Positions 9,201-15,305 of a stretch of DNA of 64,000 nucleotides are shown one piece after another. The notes below the pieces were generated by a model. That model saw only the letters and a list, made by a program, of their open reading frames with translations. It was not told where the DNA came from and did no database searches. The DNA is from Erwinia sp. HDF1-3R (GTDB taxonomy: Bacteria > Pseudomonadota > Gammaproteobacteria > Enterobacterales > Enterobacteriaceae): NCBI RefSeq assembly GCF_039621855.1, contig NZ_CP155071.1:3968001-4032000 (forward strand), read 5' to 3'. How positions within the stretch are numbered: the first letter of the stretch is position 1; every line of letters begins with the position of its first letter. Position numbers and translations under genes: made by a program.

Positions 9201-11749
9201 GTACCGCCACCTTTACGGCCACCAGCACCACCGCGGCCGCCTACAGCGTCAGCGCGACCCTCGGTAAATCGTCCAAAACCGCGACGGTGACCTTTATTGC
9301 GGATGTCAGTACCGCTCAGGTCAGCGCCCTGATGGTCACCACCGATAACGCCCTGGCCAACGGTAAGGCCAGAGCTGAACTGCGCGTCACCGTGCAGGAT
9401 GAGCATGGCAACCCGCTGGCCGGTCAGAAAGTCACCCTCAGCGGCGAAGACAAAGGCATCACCCTCAGCGCTGCCAGCGTCACCACCGCGAAGGACGGTA
9501 CCGCCACCTTTACCGCCACCAGCATACTTGCCGTGGCCCACAAGGTCAGCGCGACCCTCGGTAAATCGTCCAAAACCGCGACGGTGACCTTTATCGCCGA
9601 TGCCAGTACCGCTCAGGTCAGCGCCCTGACCGTCACCACCGATAACGTGGTCGCTAACGGCGAGGCGAAAGCCGATCTGCGCGTCACCGTGCAGGACGAG
9701 CATGGTAATCCACTGGCCGATCAGAAGGTGACCCTCACTCACGATCAGGGTTTGACGCTCAGTGCGGACACCGTCACCACCGCGAAGGACGGTACCGCTA
9801 CCTTTACCGCCACCAGCACCATCGCGACGATTTATAACGTCGGTGCCACCCTCGGTAAATCGTCCAAAAATGCCACGGTGACCTTTATCGCCGATGTCAG
9901 CACCGCCCGGGTTAGCGCCCTGACGGTCATCACCGATAATGCGCTGGCCAACGGTAAGGCCAAAGCGCAGCTCAGCGTCACCGTGCAGGACAAATACAGC
10001 AACCCGCTGGCGGATCAGACGGTGAGCCTTACCGCCGGTATAGGCGCGACGCTTCGCGCTGGTGACGTGGTGCTCAGTACCGACACCGTCACTACCGCTA
10101 AGGATGGCACCGCCACCTTTACCGCCACCAGCTCCACCGCCGCCGCGTATGAGGTCAGAGCCACTCTCGGTGAATCGTTCCGCAACGCCAGGGTAACCTT
10201 TATTGCCGATGCCACGACCGCTCAGGTCAGCAGCCTGACGGTTACCACCGATAACGTGCTGGCCAACGGCAAAGCAATGGCCGCACTTAGCGTCAAAGTT
10301 CAGGATAAAAACGGTAACCTGGTGCCAAATCAAAAGGTAATACTTAGCACCAAAGATAAAGGCATCACACTCAGCACTGACACCGTTATCACCGGTAAGG
10401 ACGGCACCGCCACCTTTAGCGCCACCAGCACCCTGGCGGCTGCGTTTAAGGTCAGAGCCGCCCTCGGTGAATCGTTCGGCGAAGCCACGGTAACCTTTAT
10501 CGCTGATGCCAGCACTGCCCAGGTCAGCGCCCTGACGGTCACCACCGATAACGCGCTGGCCGACGGCAAGGCGATGGGCGTACTGCTGGTCACCGTAGAA
10601 GATAAAAACGGTAACCGACTGGCCGATCAGGAGGTGACCCTCAGCGCCGAAGGTAAAGGCGTCACCCTCAGCGCTGCCAGCGTCACCACCGCGAAGGACG
10701 GTACCGTTGCCTTTACCGCCACCAGCACCACAGCGGCCATTTACTCCGTCAAAGCAACCCTCGGGAAATCGTTTAAAAACGCGGCGGTGACCTTTATTGC
10801 CGACGCCAGTACCGCACAGGTCAGTGCTCTGACGGTCACCACCGATAACGTACTGGCCGACGGCAAAGCAATGGCCGCGCTGATGGTCACTGTAAAAGAT
10901 AAAAACGGCAACCTGCTGGCCGATCAGACGGTGACCCTTACCGGTGATAAAAACGTGGCGCTTAGCACGCCCACCGTCACTACAGGTAAGGACGGCACCG
11001 TTACGTTTACTGCTACCAGCACCCTTGCAGCAGGGCAGAAGGTCAGCGCCACGCTGGGCGAATCCTCCGTTGATGCAGTGGTAACCTTTATCGCAGACAG
11101 CAATACTGCGCAGATCGGCTCACTTGTGGTCACCGGCGATAATGCCGTGGCAAACGACAAAGCCACCGACACCCTGGTGGTGACCGTGCGGGATGCCCAT
11201 GGCAACCCGGTGGGGGGCCAGGCTGTCACTCTCTCTTCTGACAGCAAAGTGACACTTCAGCGCACTCGTGAGACGGATACCAGGCTGACGGATGGCCTTA
11301 TCGTCTATACCGACGAAGAGGGTACGGCTCCCTTTAACGCCACCAGTACTAGCGCAGGAACCTGGGACGTGACCGCCACACTTGGCAAGTCAGTAGCCCA
11401 GACCAAAGCGACGTTTATTGCCGGCGAGATAAGTAAAAAGTCCTCCTTCTATAGCGAAGTCCCTGTGACGGTCGGAAATGGTAATGACACCATCAGCCTG
11501 GTTTTAAAAGCCTTTGATACCTACAACAACGCGGTTACCGGGAAAAAAATCGTATTCAAGTCGAAGGATATGAACAGCATTACATTCAGCGACGTCTCTG
11601 AAAAGGAGGGTGTCTACACCGTTCAGATTGCGTCAGCTAAACCCGGCCGTGATGTCATTACAGTCTGGCTGGATGGCGTCGCAATTGGAGAGATCAATCC
11701 CGTGAACATTGGTTTTTACCGCGCTGATTTTGTTATGAATATCAATTAA
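206..11749 (+). CDS. Giant inverse autotransporter (intimin/invasin family) adhesin with about 31 Ig-like repeats
   Basis: This is a 3847-aa outer-membrane adhesin. Residues 1-34 form a signal peptide ending AYA|A. In-frame ATGs at 206, 221 and 227 all precede the same hydrophobic core, and no strong ribosome site decides between them. Residues of about 35-185 are a Pro/Ala-rich linker with no visible LysM domain. Residues of about 195-460 match the intimin/invasin beta-barrel (GSGLADNALRDWLG, then WMLGINGFWDYD and FGLGVEGW). One divergent Ig-like module follows, then about 31 tandem BIG_1-type units of about 99 aa (each starting near TAQVSALTVTTDN and ending VTFIAD), and one atypical terminal module. 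There is no C-type lectin domain. In this family the barrel anchors the protein and exports the Ig rod to the surface for cell or surface binding. The neighbouring small secreted protein and the IbrA/IbrB pair may be functionally linked, which is inference. The large antisense open frames inside are artefacts of the repeat composition. Confidence 0.93.
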   Translation: MSNRHMEMNRFFRPIVYFVIFNHLMLTAGMPAYAAITAFDSLDQQVLELRKGDIGSASVTLEGAPSLPALPDAKADASAQPTGKTVKIYSETEAEPAKKGDDWFLSPQFALPAKTDKKSPAEPSHSGKIPVDNALSGIVSSLPSLGETQADTPAEPAAASAPDATTAEQDPRMPPSLTGIRSLWQVLGADSRAQAGINMISGIGSGLADNALRDWLGQSSNSKFQFSSDGTGSADILLPLWEGTNNLLFSQIGIRRNSERTTYNVGSGLRHFIDDGWMLGINGFWDYDLTGDNARFGLGVEGWTDYLKLSANGYFRLTQWHQSPLGVMEDYDERPANGFDVNAQAWLPAYPQLGGALKYEKYFGKGVILNDSASVSALKDSPSAVTTEINYTPFPLLTLSAGHKAGTISENYANIAVSYRTGVSWRDQIDPRTVGIMRSLAGSRYDFVDRNYNIVMQYRKQDLIALSLPASVTGEAMTTLSIDASVRAKYGLKDIHWEAPELISAGGKIQKTSPTSLSVTLPAYSGEGNNGWRATAVATDTHGNAAPQQETLINVIRSSNTIHLTQMPAGSIVANGIDEGKATALLTDKAGAPLSNMTVKFTLSGPSKQCIINDAATCEATLSSNSAGEVSVRFRSTTAGNYQLLAAMENGNSDSKTVSFIGDVTTAKIDSLAVVKDNAVADGVAAGILRVTIVDAYNNRLADQPVALRADMRLVLPAKSVTTGSEGTADIAVTSTTATSADVTATLGTSTANATLTFIADRSTAQINTLQVVNNNALANGFATGSLRVIVHDAHGNSVAGQEVALQAAKGLKLTTASVTTGIDGSAIITATSRVATTMSVTASVGASSASADLTFMADSSTAQVSALTVLNDNAIADGLDTVDLQVSVTDAWGNALADQVVTPDAVNDLTLSATRVITGSDGLATFSVTSQVAAASHVSASLGGTSAQATVHFIADARTARIDSLEVLTNNSVADGNIRNALRVIVNDANGNRLAGQKVDLRSDKRLTLGADSVITGSEGSAIITATSLTAATYEITASLADSTANASITFIADTRTAKISKLSVSTDNAVANGTATNTLQVWVNDAKGNALANMKVQLTAENGVSLSNRVVTTDVDGGATFTATSRIASAFTITASLGESSENARTTVHFVADSSTARVTALTVTADNVVADGVAKAALRVTVQDKNGNPVPNQSVVLSAETGLVLQASGITTGSDGTATFTATSTVAAGLNVTASVGESNLSARVNFIADATSAEITALAVTTDNVVANGAAKAALKVTVQDKNGNPLAGQKVSLNADKTLTLSAATVITGSDGTTTFTATSTTATTSNIRATLGESVRNASVTFIGDVTTAQITALMVTTDNVVADGAAKAALKVTVQDKNGNLLAGQKISLSADKALTLSAASITTAKDGNATFTATSTTAATFPVRAALGDSVRNANVSFIGDITTAQVSALKVTTDNVVANGTAKAALRVTVQDKHGNLLADQKVALTAADKGVTLSAASVTTAKDGTATFTATSTTAAVYSVSAGLGDSSQSARVTFIADVSTARVSDLTVTTDNVVANGTAKAALRVTVQDQHGNLLAGQKVALSAADKGVTLSAASVTTAKDGTATFTATSTTAAAYSISAGLGESSKTATVTFIGDVTTAQVSDLTVTTDNVVANGTAKAALSVTVRDQHGNPLADQKVTLTAADKGVTLSRASVTTAKDGTVAFTATSTTAATYSVSATLGKSSKTATVTFIADAMTAQVSALTVTTDNVAANGAAKAALRVTVQDQHGNPLADQKVTLTAADKGVTLSAVSVTTAKDGTATFTATSTTAAAYSVSATLAKSSKTATVTFIGDVTTAQVSALTVTTDNVVANGTAKAALRVTVQDQHGNPLADQKVTLSAKDSGVTLSAASVTTAKDGTATFTATSTTAAAYSISATLGKSSKTTTVTFIADASTAQVSALTVTTDNALANGSAKAELRVTVQDQHGNPLADQKVTLSAADKGITLSAASVTTAKDGTVAFTATSTTAAAYSISATLGKSSKTTTVTFIADVSTAQVSALTVTTDNALANGSAKAELRVTVQDQHGNPLADQKVTLSTGDNGITLSAASVTTARDGTATFTATSMLAVDHKVSATLGNSSKTTTVTFVADATTAQVSALTVTSDNALADGKAKAELRVTVQDQHGNPLADQKVTLSGEDKGITLSAASVTTARDGTATFTATSMLAVAHKVSATLGKSSKTATVTFVADARTAQVSDLTVTTDNVAANGTAKAALRVTVQDEHGNPLAAQKVTLTAADKGVTLSAASVTTAKDGTATFTATSTTAAAYSVRAGLGESSKNATVTFIGDVTTAQVSDLTVTTDNVAANGTAKAALRVTVQDEHGNPLADQKVTLTAADKGITLSAASITTAKDGTVAFTATSTTAAAYSISATLGKSSKTATVTFIGDVTTAQVSALTVTTDNALANGTAKAALRVTVQDQHGNPLADQKVTLSGEDKGITLSAASVTTATDGTATFTATSMLAVAHKVSATLGKSSKIATVTFIADATTAQVSALTVTSDNALANGKARAELRVTVQDEHGNPLADQKVTLSGEDKGITLSAASVTTARDGTAIFTATSTTAAAYSVSATLGKSSKTATVTFIADVSTAQISALTVTADNALANGKARAELRVTVQDEHGNPLADQKVTLSGEDKGITLSAASVTTAKDGTATFTATSMLAVAHKVSATLGKSSKTTTVTFIADASTAQVSALTVTTDNVVANGEAKADLRVTVQDEHGNPLADQKVTLTAADKGVTLSAASVTTAKDGTATFTATSTTAAAYSVRAGLGESSKTTTVTFIADVSTAQVSALTVTADNALANGSAKAELRVTVQDEHGNPLAAQKVTLTAADKGVTLSAASVTTAKDGTATFTATSTTAAAYSVRAGLGESSKNATVTFIGDVTTAQVSALMVTADNVAANGTAKAALRVTVQDEHGNPLADQKVTLTAADKGITLSAASVTTAKDGTATFTATSTTAAAYSVSATLGKSSKTATVTFIADVSTAQVSALMVTTDNALANGKARAELRVTVQDEHGNPLAGQKVTLSGEDKGITLSAASVTTAKDGTATFTATSILAVAHKVSATLGKSSKTATVTFIADASTAQVSALTVTTDNVVANGEAKADLRVTVQDEHGNPLADQKVTLTHDQGLTLSADTVTTAKDGTATFTATSTIATIYNVGATLGKSSKNATVTFIADVSTARVSALTVITDNALANGKAKAQLSVTVQDKYSNPLADQTVSLTAGIGATLRAGDVVLSTDTVTTAKDGTATFTATSSTAAAYEVRATLGESFRNARVTFIADATTAQVSSLTVTTDNVLANGKAMAALSVKVQDKNGNLVPNQKVILSTKDKGITLSTDTVITGKDGTATFSATSTLAAAFKVRAALGESFGEATVTFIADASTAQVSALTVTTDNALADGKAMGVLLVTVEDKNGNRLADQEVTLSAEGKGVTLSAASVTTAKDGTVAFTATSTTAAIYSVKATLGKSFKNAAVTFIADASTAQVSALTVTTDNVLADGKAMAALMVTVKDKNGNLLADQTVTLTGDKNVALSTPTVTTGKDGTVTFTATSTLAAGQKVSATLGESSVDAVVTFIADSNTAQIGSLVVTGDNAVANDKATDTLVVTVRDAHGNPVGGQAVTLSSDSKVTLQRTRETDTRLTDGLIVYTDEEGTAPFNATSTSAGTWDVTATLGKSVAQTKATFIAGEISKKSSFYSEVPVTVGNGNDTISLVLKAFDTYNNAVTGKKIVFKSKDMNSITFSDVSEKEGVYTVQIASAKPGRDVITVWLDGVAIGEINPVNIGFYRADFVMNIN
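2189..11419 (+). repeat. Tandem array of about 31 Ig-like (BIG_1) repeat units of about 297 bp
   Basis: The coding DNA repeats with a period near 297 bp (99 codons); I counted 31 starts of the TA(Q/R/K)xxxL signature. The outer units (the first six or so and the last four or five) are diverged. The central units, roughly 4550-9900, are nearly identical and shuffle two subtypes. One carries TAADKGVTLS with TTAAAYSV, the other GEDKGITLS with MLAVAHKVS. This pattern suggests recent internal expansion and recombination. An assembly from short reads could collapse or extend the array, so the exact unit number is uncertain. Confidence 0.9.
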
Positions 11750-11797
11750 TGAATTTTTGAACGCATAACAACCACTGGTAACGGTAAATTAATTAAT

Positions 11798-11821
11798 GTC
11801 GATCCCCGAGAGGGGGTCGAC
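11798..11821 (+). promoter_or_regulatory. Hairpin just upstream of a ribosome binding site
   Basis: GTCGATCCCC (11798-11807) and GGGGGTCGAC (11812-11821) pair over 10 bp with one G-U wobble and a GAGA tetraloop. The Shine-Dalgarno sequence of the following gene (GGGGAG, 11825-11830) starts three bases later and could alternatively pair with the CCCC arm. There is no T-run. It may stabilise or terminate the adhesin mRNA, or control translation of the next gene. Confidence 0.45.
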
Positions 11822-11837
11822 AAAGGGGAGTAGAATT

Positions 11838-12869
11838 GTGCGAATGAAAATAGTAAACCCGGTCACGATAGCAGTATTTATTTTAGCCACTTTCAGCATT
11901 CAACATGCACAGGCTCTAAGCTGTAAACTCAATAACAACTCGCTAATCACTGAACCCGTCGAACTCAATAATTTAATCTTCCTTTCGGGAACGAAGAATG
12001 GGGAAAAAGTCTGGGAATCACCGGTATTTTCCAGAGACATAAGCTGCACCAGTAAAATAAAAGAGAATGTTTATGTTTACCCTTATCCTAAAAGAGGACA
12101 GGAGACCTTACCAAAGGGTGTAAAAATGGGCTTAATTTTTAACGGTAAAGATCTGGGGACATTTGACCTAAGCAGTACACCAGCAGCGGGTAAAATAGAC
12201 ACCAAGTGGACAATTAATAAAAATACCGCTCACACGACAATGACTTTTCAGGCCTATCTCAAAAAAGAAGGAGATATTGACACCTCTATGGTCTCCAAGG
12301 GGGTTACGCTTTTCCAACTTGATGGGGTGAAAGGATTGAATGGCACACCAGACTCAAACTACAACCTTAATATTAGAGGATGGGAAAAAGCCGGCACGCT
12401 AACCTGTAAAAAAGAGCTCAAAAGCACCAGTTTCACGCTCGGTAAAATTGATACCCTGAAAGCCATGAATCATGCAACACAGCTGAATAATGGAACGGCA
12501 CGCATCGAAGCTGTCTGTTCCAGTACGTCGAGCAATATTGTTAATGCGGCTAAAACATTACAGGGTACAATCAAATTAACAGGAAGCAGTGCCAAAAATG
12601 ACGATCGGGCGTTTGCCTCACAGTTGGATACGGCAAACTTGTTGATTTCCCTGAATGGAACTGCCGTTACGCCTGGCAAAGAAATCCCTTTTACTGTTCC
12701 TCTTAGTGCGGGAAAAGGGAGCGTCGTGCTTCCTTTAACGTACACTCCGGAGATTGCTAAAATTCCACAAGCGCCCGGTGAACCTGAATGGCTTTTCAAA
12801 GAGAGTGATGAGGCGGCTAAGATTACAGTAGATTTCTCGTTTAACCCCACTATTGTAACCTCTCAATAA
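11838..12869 (+). CDS. Secreted fimbrial-adhesin-like protein, function unknown
   Basis: The product is a secreted protein of about 343 aa. A GTG at 11838 is 7 bases after a good ribosome site (GGGGAG). An ATG at 11844 is also possible and gives MKIVNPVT at the head of a signal peptide ending near AQA|L. Mature features are two Cys pairs (near LSCKL and ISCTS, then LTCKK and EAVCS) and mostly beta-type sequence. The second half, with its late Cys pair and C-terminal KITVDFSF strand, resembles a pilin-like domain, as in two-domain fimbrial tip adhesins, but no usher, chaperone or pilin gene is nearby. It lies about 90 bp behind the giant adhesin and could be cotranscribed. Base composition is AT-richer than the core genes of the window. 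The family assignment is tentative; the signal peptide is clear. Confidence 0.6.
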   Translation: MRMKIVNPVTIAVFILATFSIQHAQALSCKLNNNSLITEPVELNNLIFLSGTKNGEKVWESPVFSRDISCTSKIKENVYVYPYPKRGQETLPKGVKMGLIFNGKDLGTFDLSSTPAAGKIDTKWTINKNTAHTTMTFQAYLKKEGDIDTSMVSKGVTLFQLDGVKGLNGTPDSNYNLNIRGWEKAGTLTCKKELKSTSFTLGKIDTLKAMNHATQLNNGTARIEAVCSSTSSNIVNAAKTLQGTIKLTGSSAKNDDRAFASQLDTANLLISLNGTAVTPGKEIPFTVPLSAGKGSVVLPLTYTPEIAKIPQAPGEPEWLFKESDEAAKITVDFSFNPTIVTSQ

Positions 12870-12914
12870 CACCATTCGACCCTCGCGTCAAAACGGCCCG
12901 GTGCCATATTTAAT

Positions 12915-12941
12915 TTAGCTAAGCGTAACGTGCTTAGCTAA
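12915..12941 (+). terminator. Inverted repeat, possible terminator after the adhesin block
   Basis: TTAGCTAAGC (12915-12924) and GCTTAGCTAA (12932-12941) form a perfect 10-bp stem with a 7-nt loop, 45 bp after the preceding stop codon. The downstream side is AT-rich but has no clean T-run, so it may be a weak terminator or a protein-binding palindrome. I see nothing else in the rest of the 12870-13151 spacer. Confidence 0.4.
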
Positions 12942-13151
12942 CGTATTATTTCGATAACGCCCTAAATAAGAGTATTAAAGCGTTACTGATGATCAAAGGT
13001 AATTAATCACACCACTCTTTATATGCATGGCCATTTTTGTCTATACGTAACCAACGCATTCTGATATAACAGCCTGGTTGTTATCATCATCCATTTGGTT
13101 ACACCTCACCACAGAATGAATAAATCTTGATTAATCGGTTCATCAGGGAAC

Positions 13152-14363
13152 ATGATGAAAAAAATACCATTAGGGAAGAGCGTTTTTAACGCCACAGAGG
13201 AAAGAATACACTGGGTATTTAATACCTTTCCCACAGTATGCCTCTCTTTTTCAGGAGGTAAGGGTTCATCAGTATTATTACACCTTACAGCCGATATTGC
13301 CCGGCGCCTGAAGCGAAAGTTCACGGTTCTTTTCATTGATTGGGAAGTCCAGTATTCGGACACCATCGCACATGTTTCCAGCATGAAAACATGCTATTCC
13401 GACGTTATAGAAAAGTTTTATTGGGTAGCGCTGCCAATGACAGCCCTGAATAGCACTTCTCAACATCAGCCGCTATGGCTACCCTGGGATAAAACTGTCG
13501 AATGGGTCAGGTGCCCTCCCCAGGATGCCATTACTGATGAGAAATTCTTTCCCTTTTATTATTATGGAATGGATTGCGAAGAGTTCGTGGCAAAGTTCGG
13601 AAAATGGTTTGCAAATAATGCCTCCGCGGCCCTACTGGACGGCAACCGTACCGAAGACTCGCTTAACTGCTACAGAACTATCACCTCGGGCAGGAAAATG
13701 CGGTTCATGGATGATAAACCGTGGACAACAGCTTCAAAATTCGGTTTCTGCTATTACGCCTATCCCATATATGACTGGAAAATAAAGGATATTTGGCTCT
13801 ATTACATCAGGGAGAACAAACCTTTCAATACTGTTTATGAGCATATGTATAAGGCAGGTATTTCACCGAAAAACATGCACATTTCCGAGCCTTATGCAGG
13901 CGCTCAGCGGCAAAACCTGTGGCTATTCGCGGTTGTGGATGCCACCACCTGGGGTAAAGCCAGCAAACGAGTAAAAGGTGCCAGCACTGGGGCATTATAT
14001 GGCAGAAAACGCTCGCCATTTTATGCGCAAAAAGATTTTGCAAAGCCCACCAATCTGAGCTGGAAGGAGTTTGCATTACTGCTGATCAAAACGCTTCCTC
14101 CTACTACCGCTGAGCACTATCGCAACAAAATATTCCTTTACCTTAGCGGGTACCAAAAAAAAGGCTTTCCCAATAGCATCCCTGAAGAACAGGAATACGA
14201 TCTTGGGCTGAAGGATATCCCCTCATGGAAAAGAATCTGTAGCTGTATTTTAAAAAACGACTACTGGTGTCGCACTCTGTCATTCAGCCCGACCAAAATG
14301 TCAACTTACACCACATACAGCAAACGGATTAAAGCGAAAAGAGACAACTGGAGGTTGTTATGA
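13152..14363 (+). CDS. ibrA: IbrA-like PAPS-reductase-family protein (DUF3440)
   Basis: The 403-aa product belongs to the PP-loop ATP pyrophosphatase/PAPS reductase superfamily. The N-terminus carries the nucleotide-binding motif SGGKGSS (residues 34-40), followed by DWEVQYSDT, and the C-terminal half has the layout of IbrA/DUF3440 proteins. In E. coli, IbrA with IbrB is known to activate immunoglobulin-binding (eib) surface proteins; the biochemistry is not established. PP-loop relatives such as DndC take part in sulfur chemistry on nucleic acids, so a modification role is an alternative. The start ATG at 13152 (or 13155) follows CAGGGA. The gene overlaps the next one by ATGA (14360-14363), which indicates translational coupling. 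AT-rich composition and position next to a giant adhesin suggest joint acquisition. Confidence 0.75.
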   Translation: MMKKIPLGKSVFNATEERIHWVFNTFPTVCLSFSGGKGSSVLLHLTADIARRLKRKFTVLFIDWEVQYSDTIAHVSSMKTCYSDVIEKFYWVALPMTALNSTSQHQPLWLPWDKTVEWVRCPPQDAITDEKFFPFYYYGMDCEEFVAKFGKWFANNASAALLDGNRTEDSLNCYRTITSGRKMRFMDDKPWTTASKFGFCYYAYPIYDWKIKDIWLYYIRENKPFNTVYEHMYKAGISPKNMHISEPYAGAQRQNLWLFAVVDATTWGKASKRVKGASTGALYGRKRSPFYAQKDFAKPTNLSWKEFALLLIKTLPPTTAEHYRNKIFLYLSGYQKKGFPNSIPEEQEYDLGLKDIPSWKRICSCILKNDYWCRTLSFSPTKMSTYTTYSKRIKAKRDNWRLL

Positions 14364-14980
14364 ATATTGAAAAAATCACTTTTCTTATCAATAAATATTT
14401 CGCCAACATCTCATTTGAAGACCGGATTCATAGCTTAAATGAGATCAGGAAAACGCTATCACAACACAGTCCTTTTCAGCACCATCCGATCGACTCTGTA
14501 GAATGGGTTAAAATGAGCGATATTGAATTAAATAACTACAACCCTAATAAGATTTCTCCTTATGAATTCACCCTCCTTCGCGTTAGCCTGCTACGTAATG
14601 GCTATACTCAGCCGGTAATCGTACATGAGGAAAATAATAAATATATCGTTATTGATGGTGAACATCGTTTCAGGCTGGGGATGGAAACGCCTGAACTCCA
14701 GCAATCGCTTCACGGCTATATCCCCGTTGCTAAAATCAGTGACGTTCATTTGCAGGACAGAATGGCAGCCACTATCCGACACAATCGTGCTCGCGGGCTG
14801 AACTCGGTCCAGGGAATGACAGAAATCGTCGTTAGCCTGAGCAATAAAGGGTGGGATGATGAAAAGATTTCCAGTGAACTGGGCATGGAACAGGATGAAA
14901 TACTACGACTGAAACAGCTCTCAGGACTGGAAGAATTATTCAGGAATGAGGAATATACCGAAGCATGGACCATCACTTAA
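14360..14980 (+). CDS. ibrB: IbrB-like ParB/Srx-fold protein
   Basis: The 206-aa partner of the preceding gene overlaps it by 4 bp. Residues of about 48-107 form a ParB N-terminal-like domain: MSDIELNNYNPN, then LLRNGYTQPVIV, then IDGEHRFRLG (DGEHR at residues 99-103, the ParB/sulfiredoxin nucleotide-binding box). The C-terminal part (GMTEIVVSLSNKGWDDEKIS, then LGMEQDEILRL) resembles the helix-turn-helix that follows this domain in ParB-type proteins. IbrB is known to act with IbrA as an activator of eib surface-protein genes in some E. coli strains. Here the obvious candidate target is the adhesin upstream, which is inference. Confidence 0.72.
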   Translation: MNIEKITFLINKYFANISFEDRIHSLNEIRKTLSQHSPFQHHPIDSVEWVKMSDIELNNYNPNKISPYEFTLLRVSLLRNGYTQPVIVHEENNKYIVIDGEHRFRLGMETPELQQSLHGYIPVAKISDVHLQDRMAATIRHNRARGLNSVQGMTEIVVSLSNKGWDDEKISSELGMEQDEILRLKQLSGLEELFRNEEYTEAWTIT

Positions 14981-15305
14981 CGGCCAGGGTTAGATCCGTA
15001 AGGTGAATCTGCTTATTGTACTGGATAGGCGTATTTGTTGGACGAACAAGAGCCTCATACGTGTCTTCCATCAGGGGCCGAATTGATGGCGATTCCTACC
15101 CTCAGAATTCATCAGGCGGGTTTAAGCGATTTTTTAGTGTGTAAGAGGAACTCTTACTTTCTATGAATTGCACCTCCGAAACGCGCCGAGGGCATCTGAC
15201 GCGGTGTAGCAAATGAACGGATGTTATGTTTAATCGGCCGCTATTCATCCGCCCGTCTGATTAAGGTATCATCCCTAAAATAACCCTTAAGGAAAAGGTG
15301 GTTTT
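14981..15305. other. Intergenic stretch between ibrB and the PAAR effector
   Basis: No gene is evident in these 325 bp. A perfect 7-bp stem with a 3-nt loop (GTAAGAG / CTCTTAC, 15141-15157), followed by TTT, may be a weak terminator about 160 bp after ibrB. The last 55 bp before 15306 resemble the upstream region of the second PAAR gene (a TGATT..GGTAT..T....AAAATAAC arrangement and a shared AAGGTGG/CAGGTGG ribosome site). That stretch therefore probably contains the promoter moved together with the PAAR module. Confidence 0.5.

Noticed and set aside
2189..11419. A long regular repeat array that could be mistaken for a CRISPR array
   Set aside because: The unit is about 297 bp, coding and in frame throughout, with no short repeat-spacer alternation.
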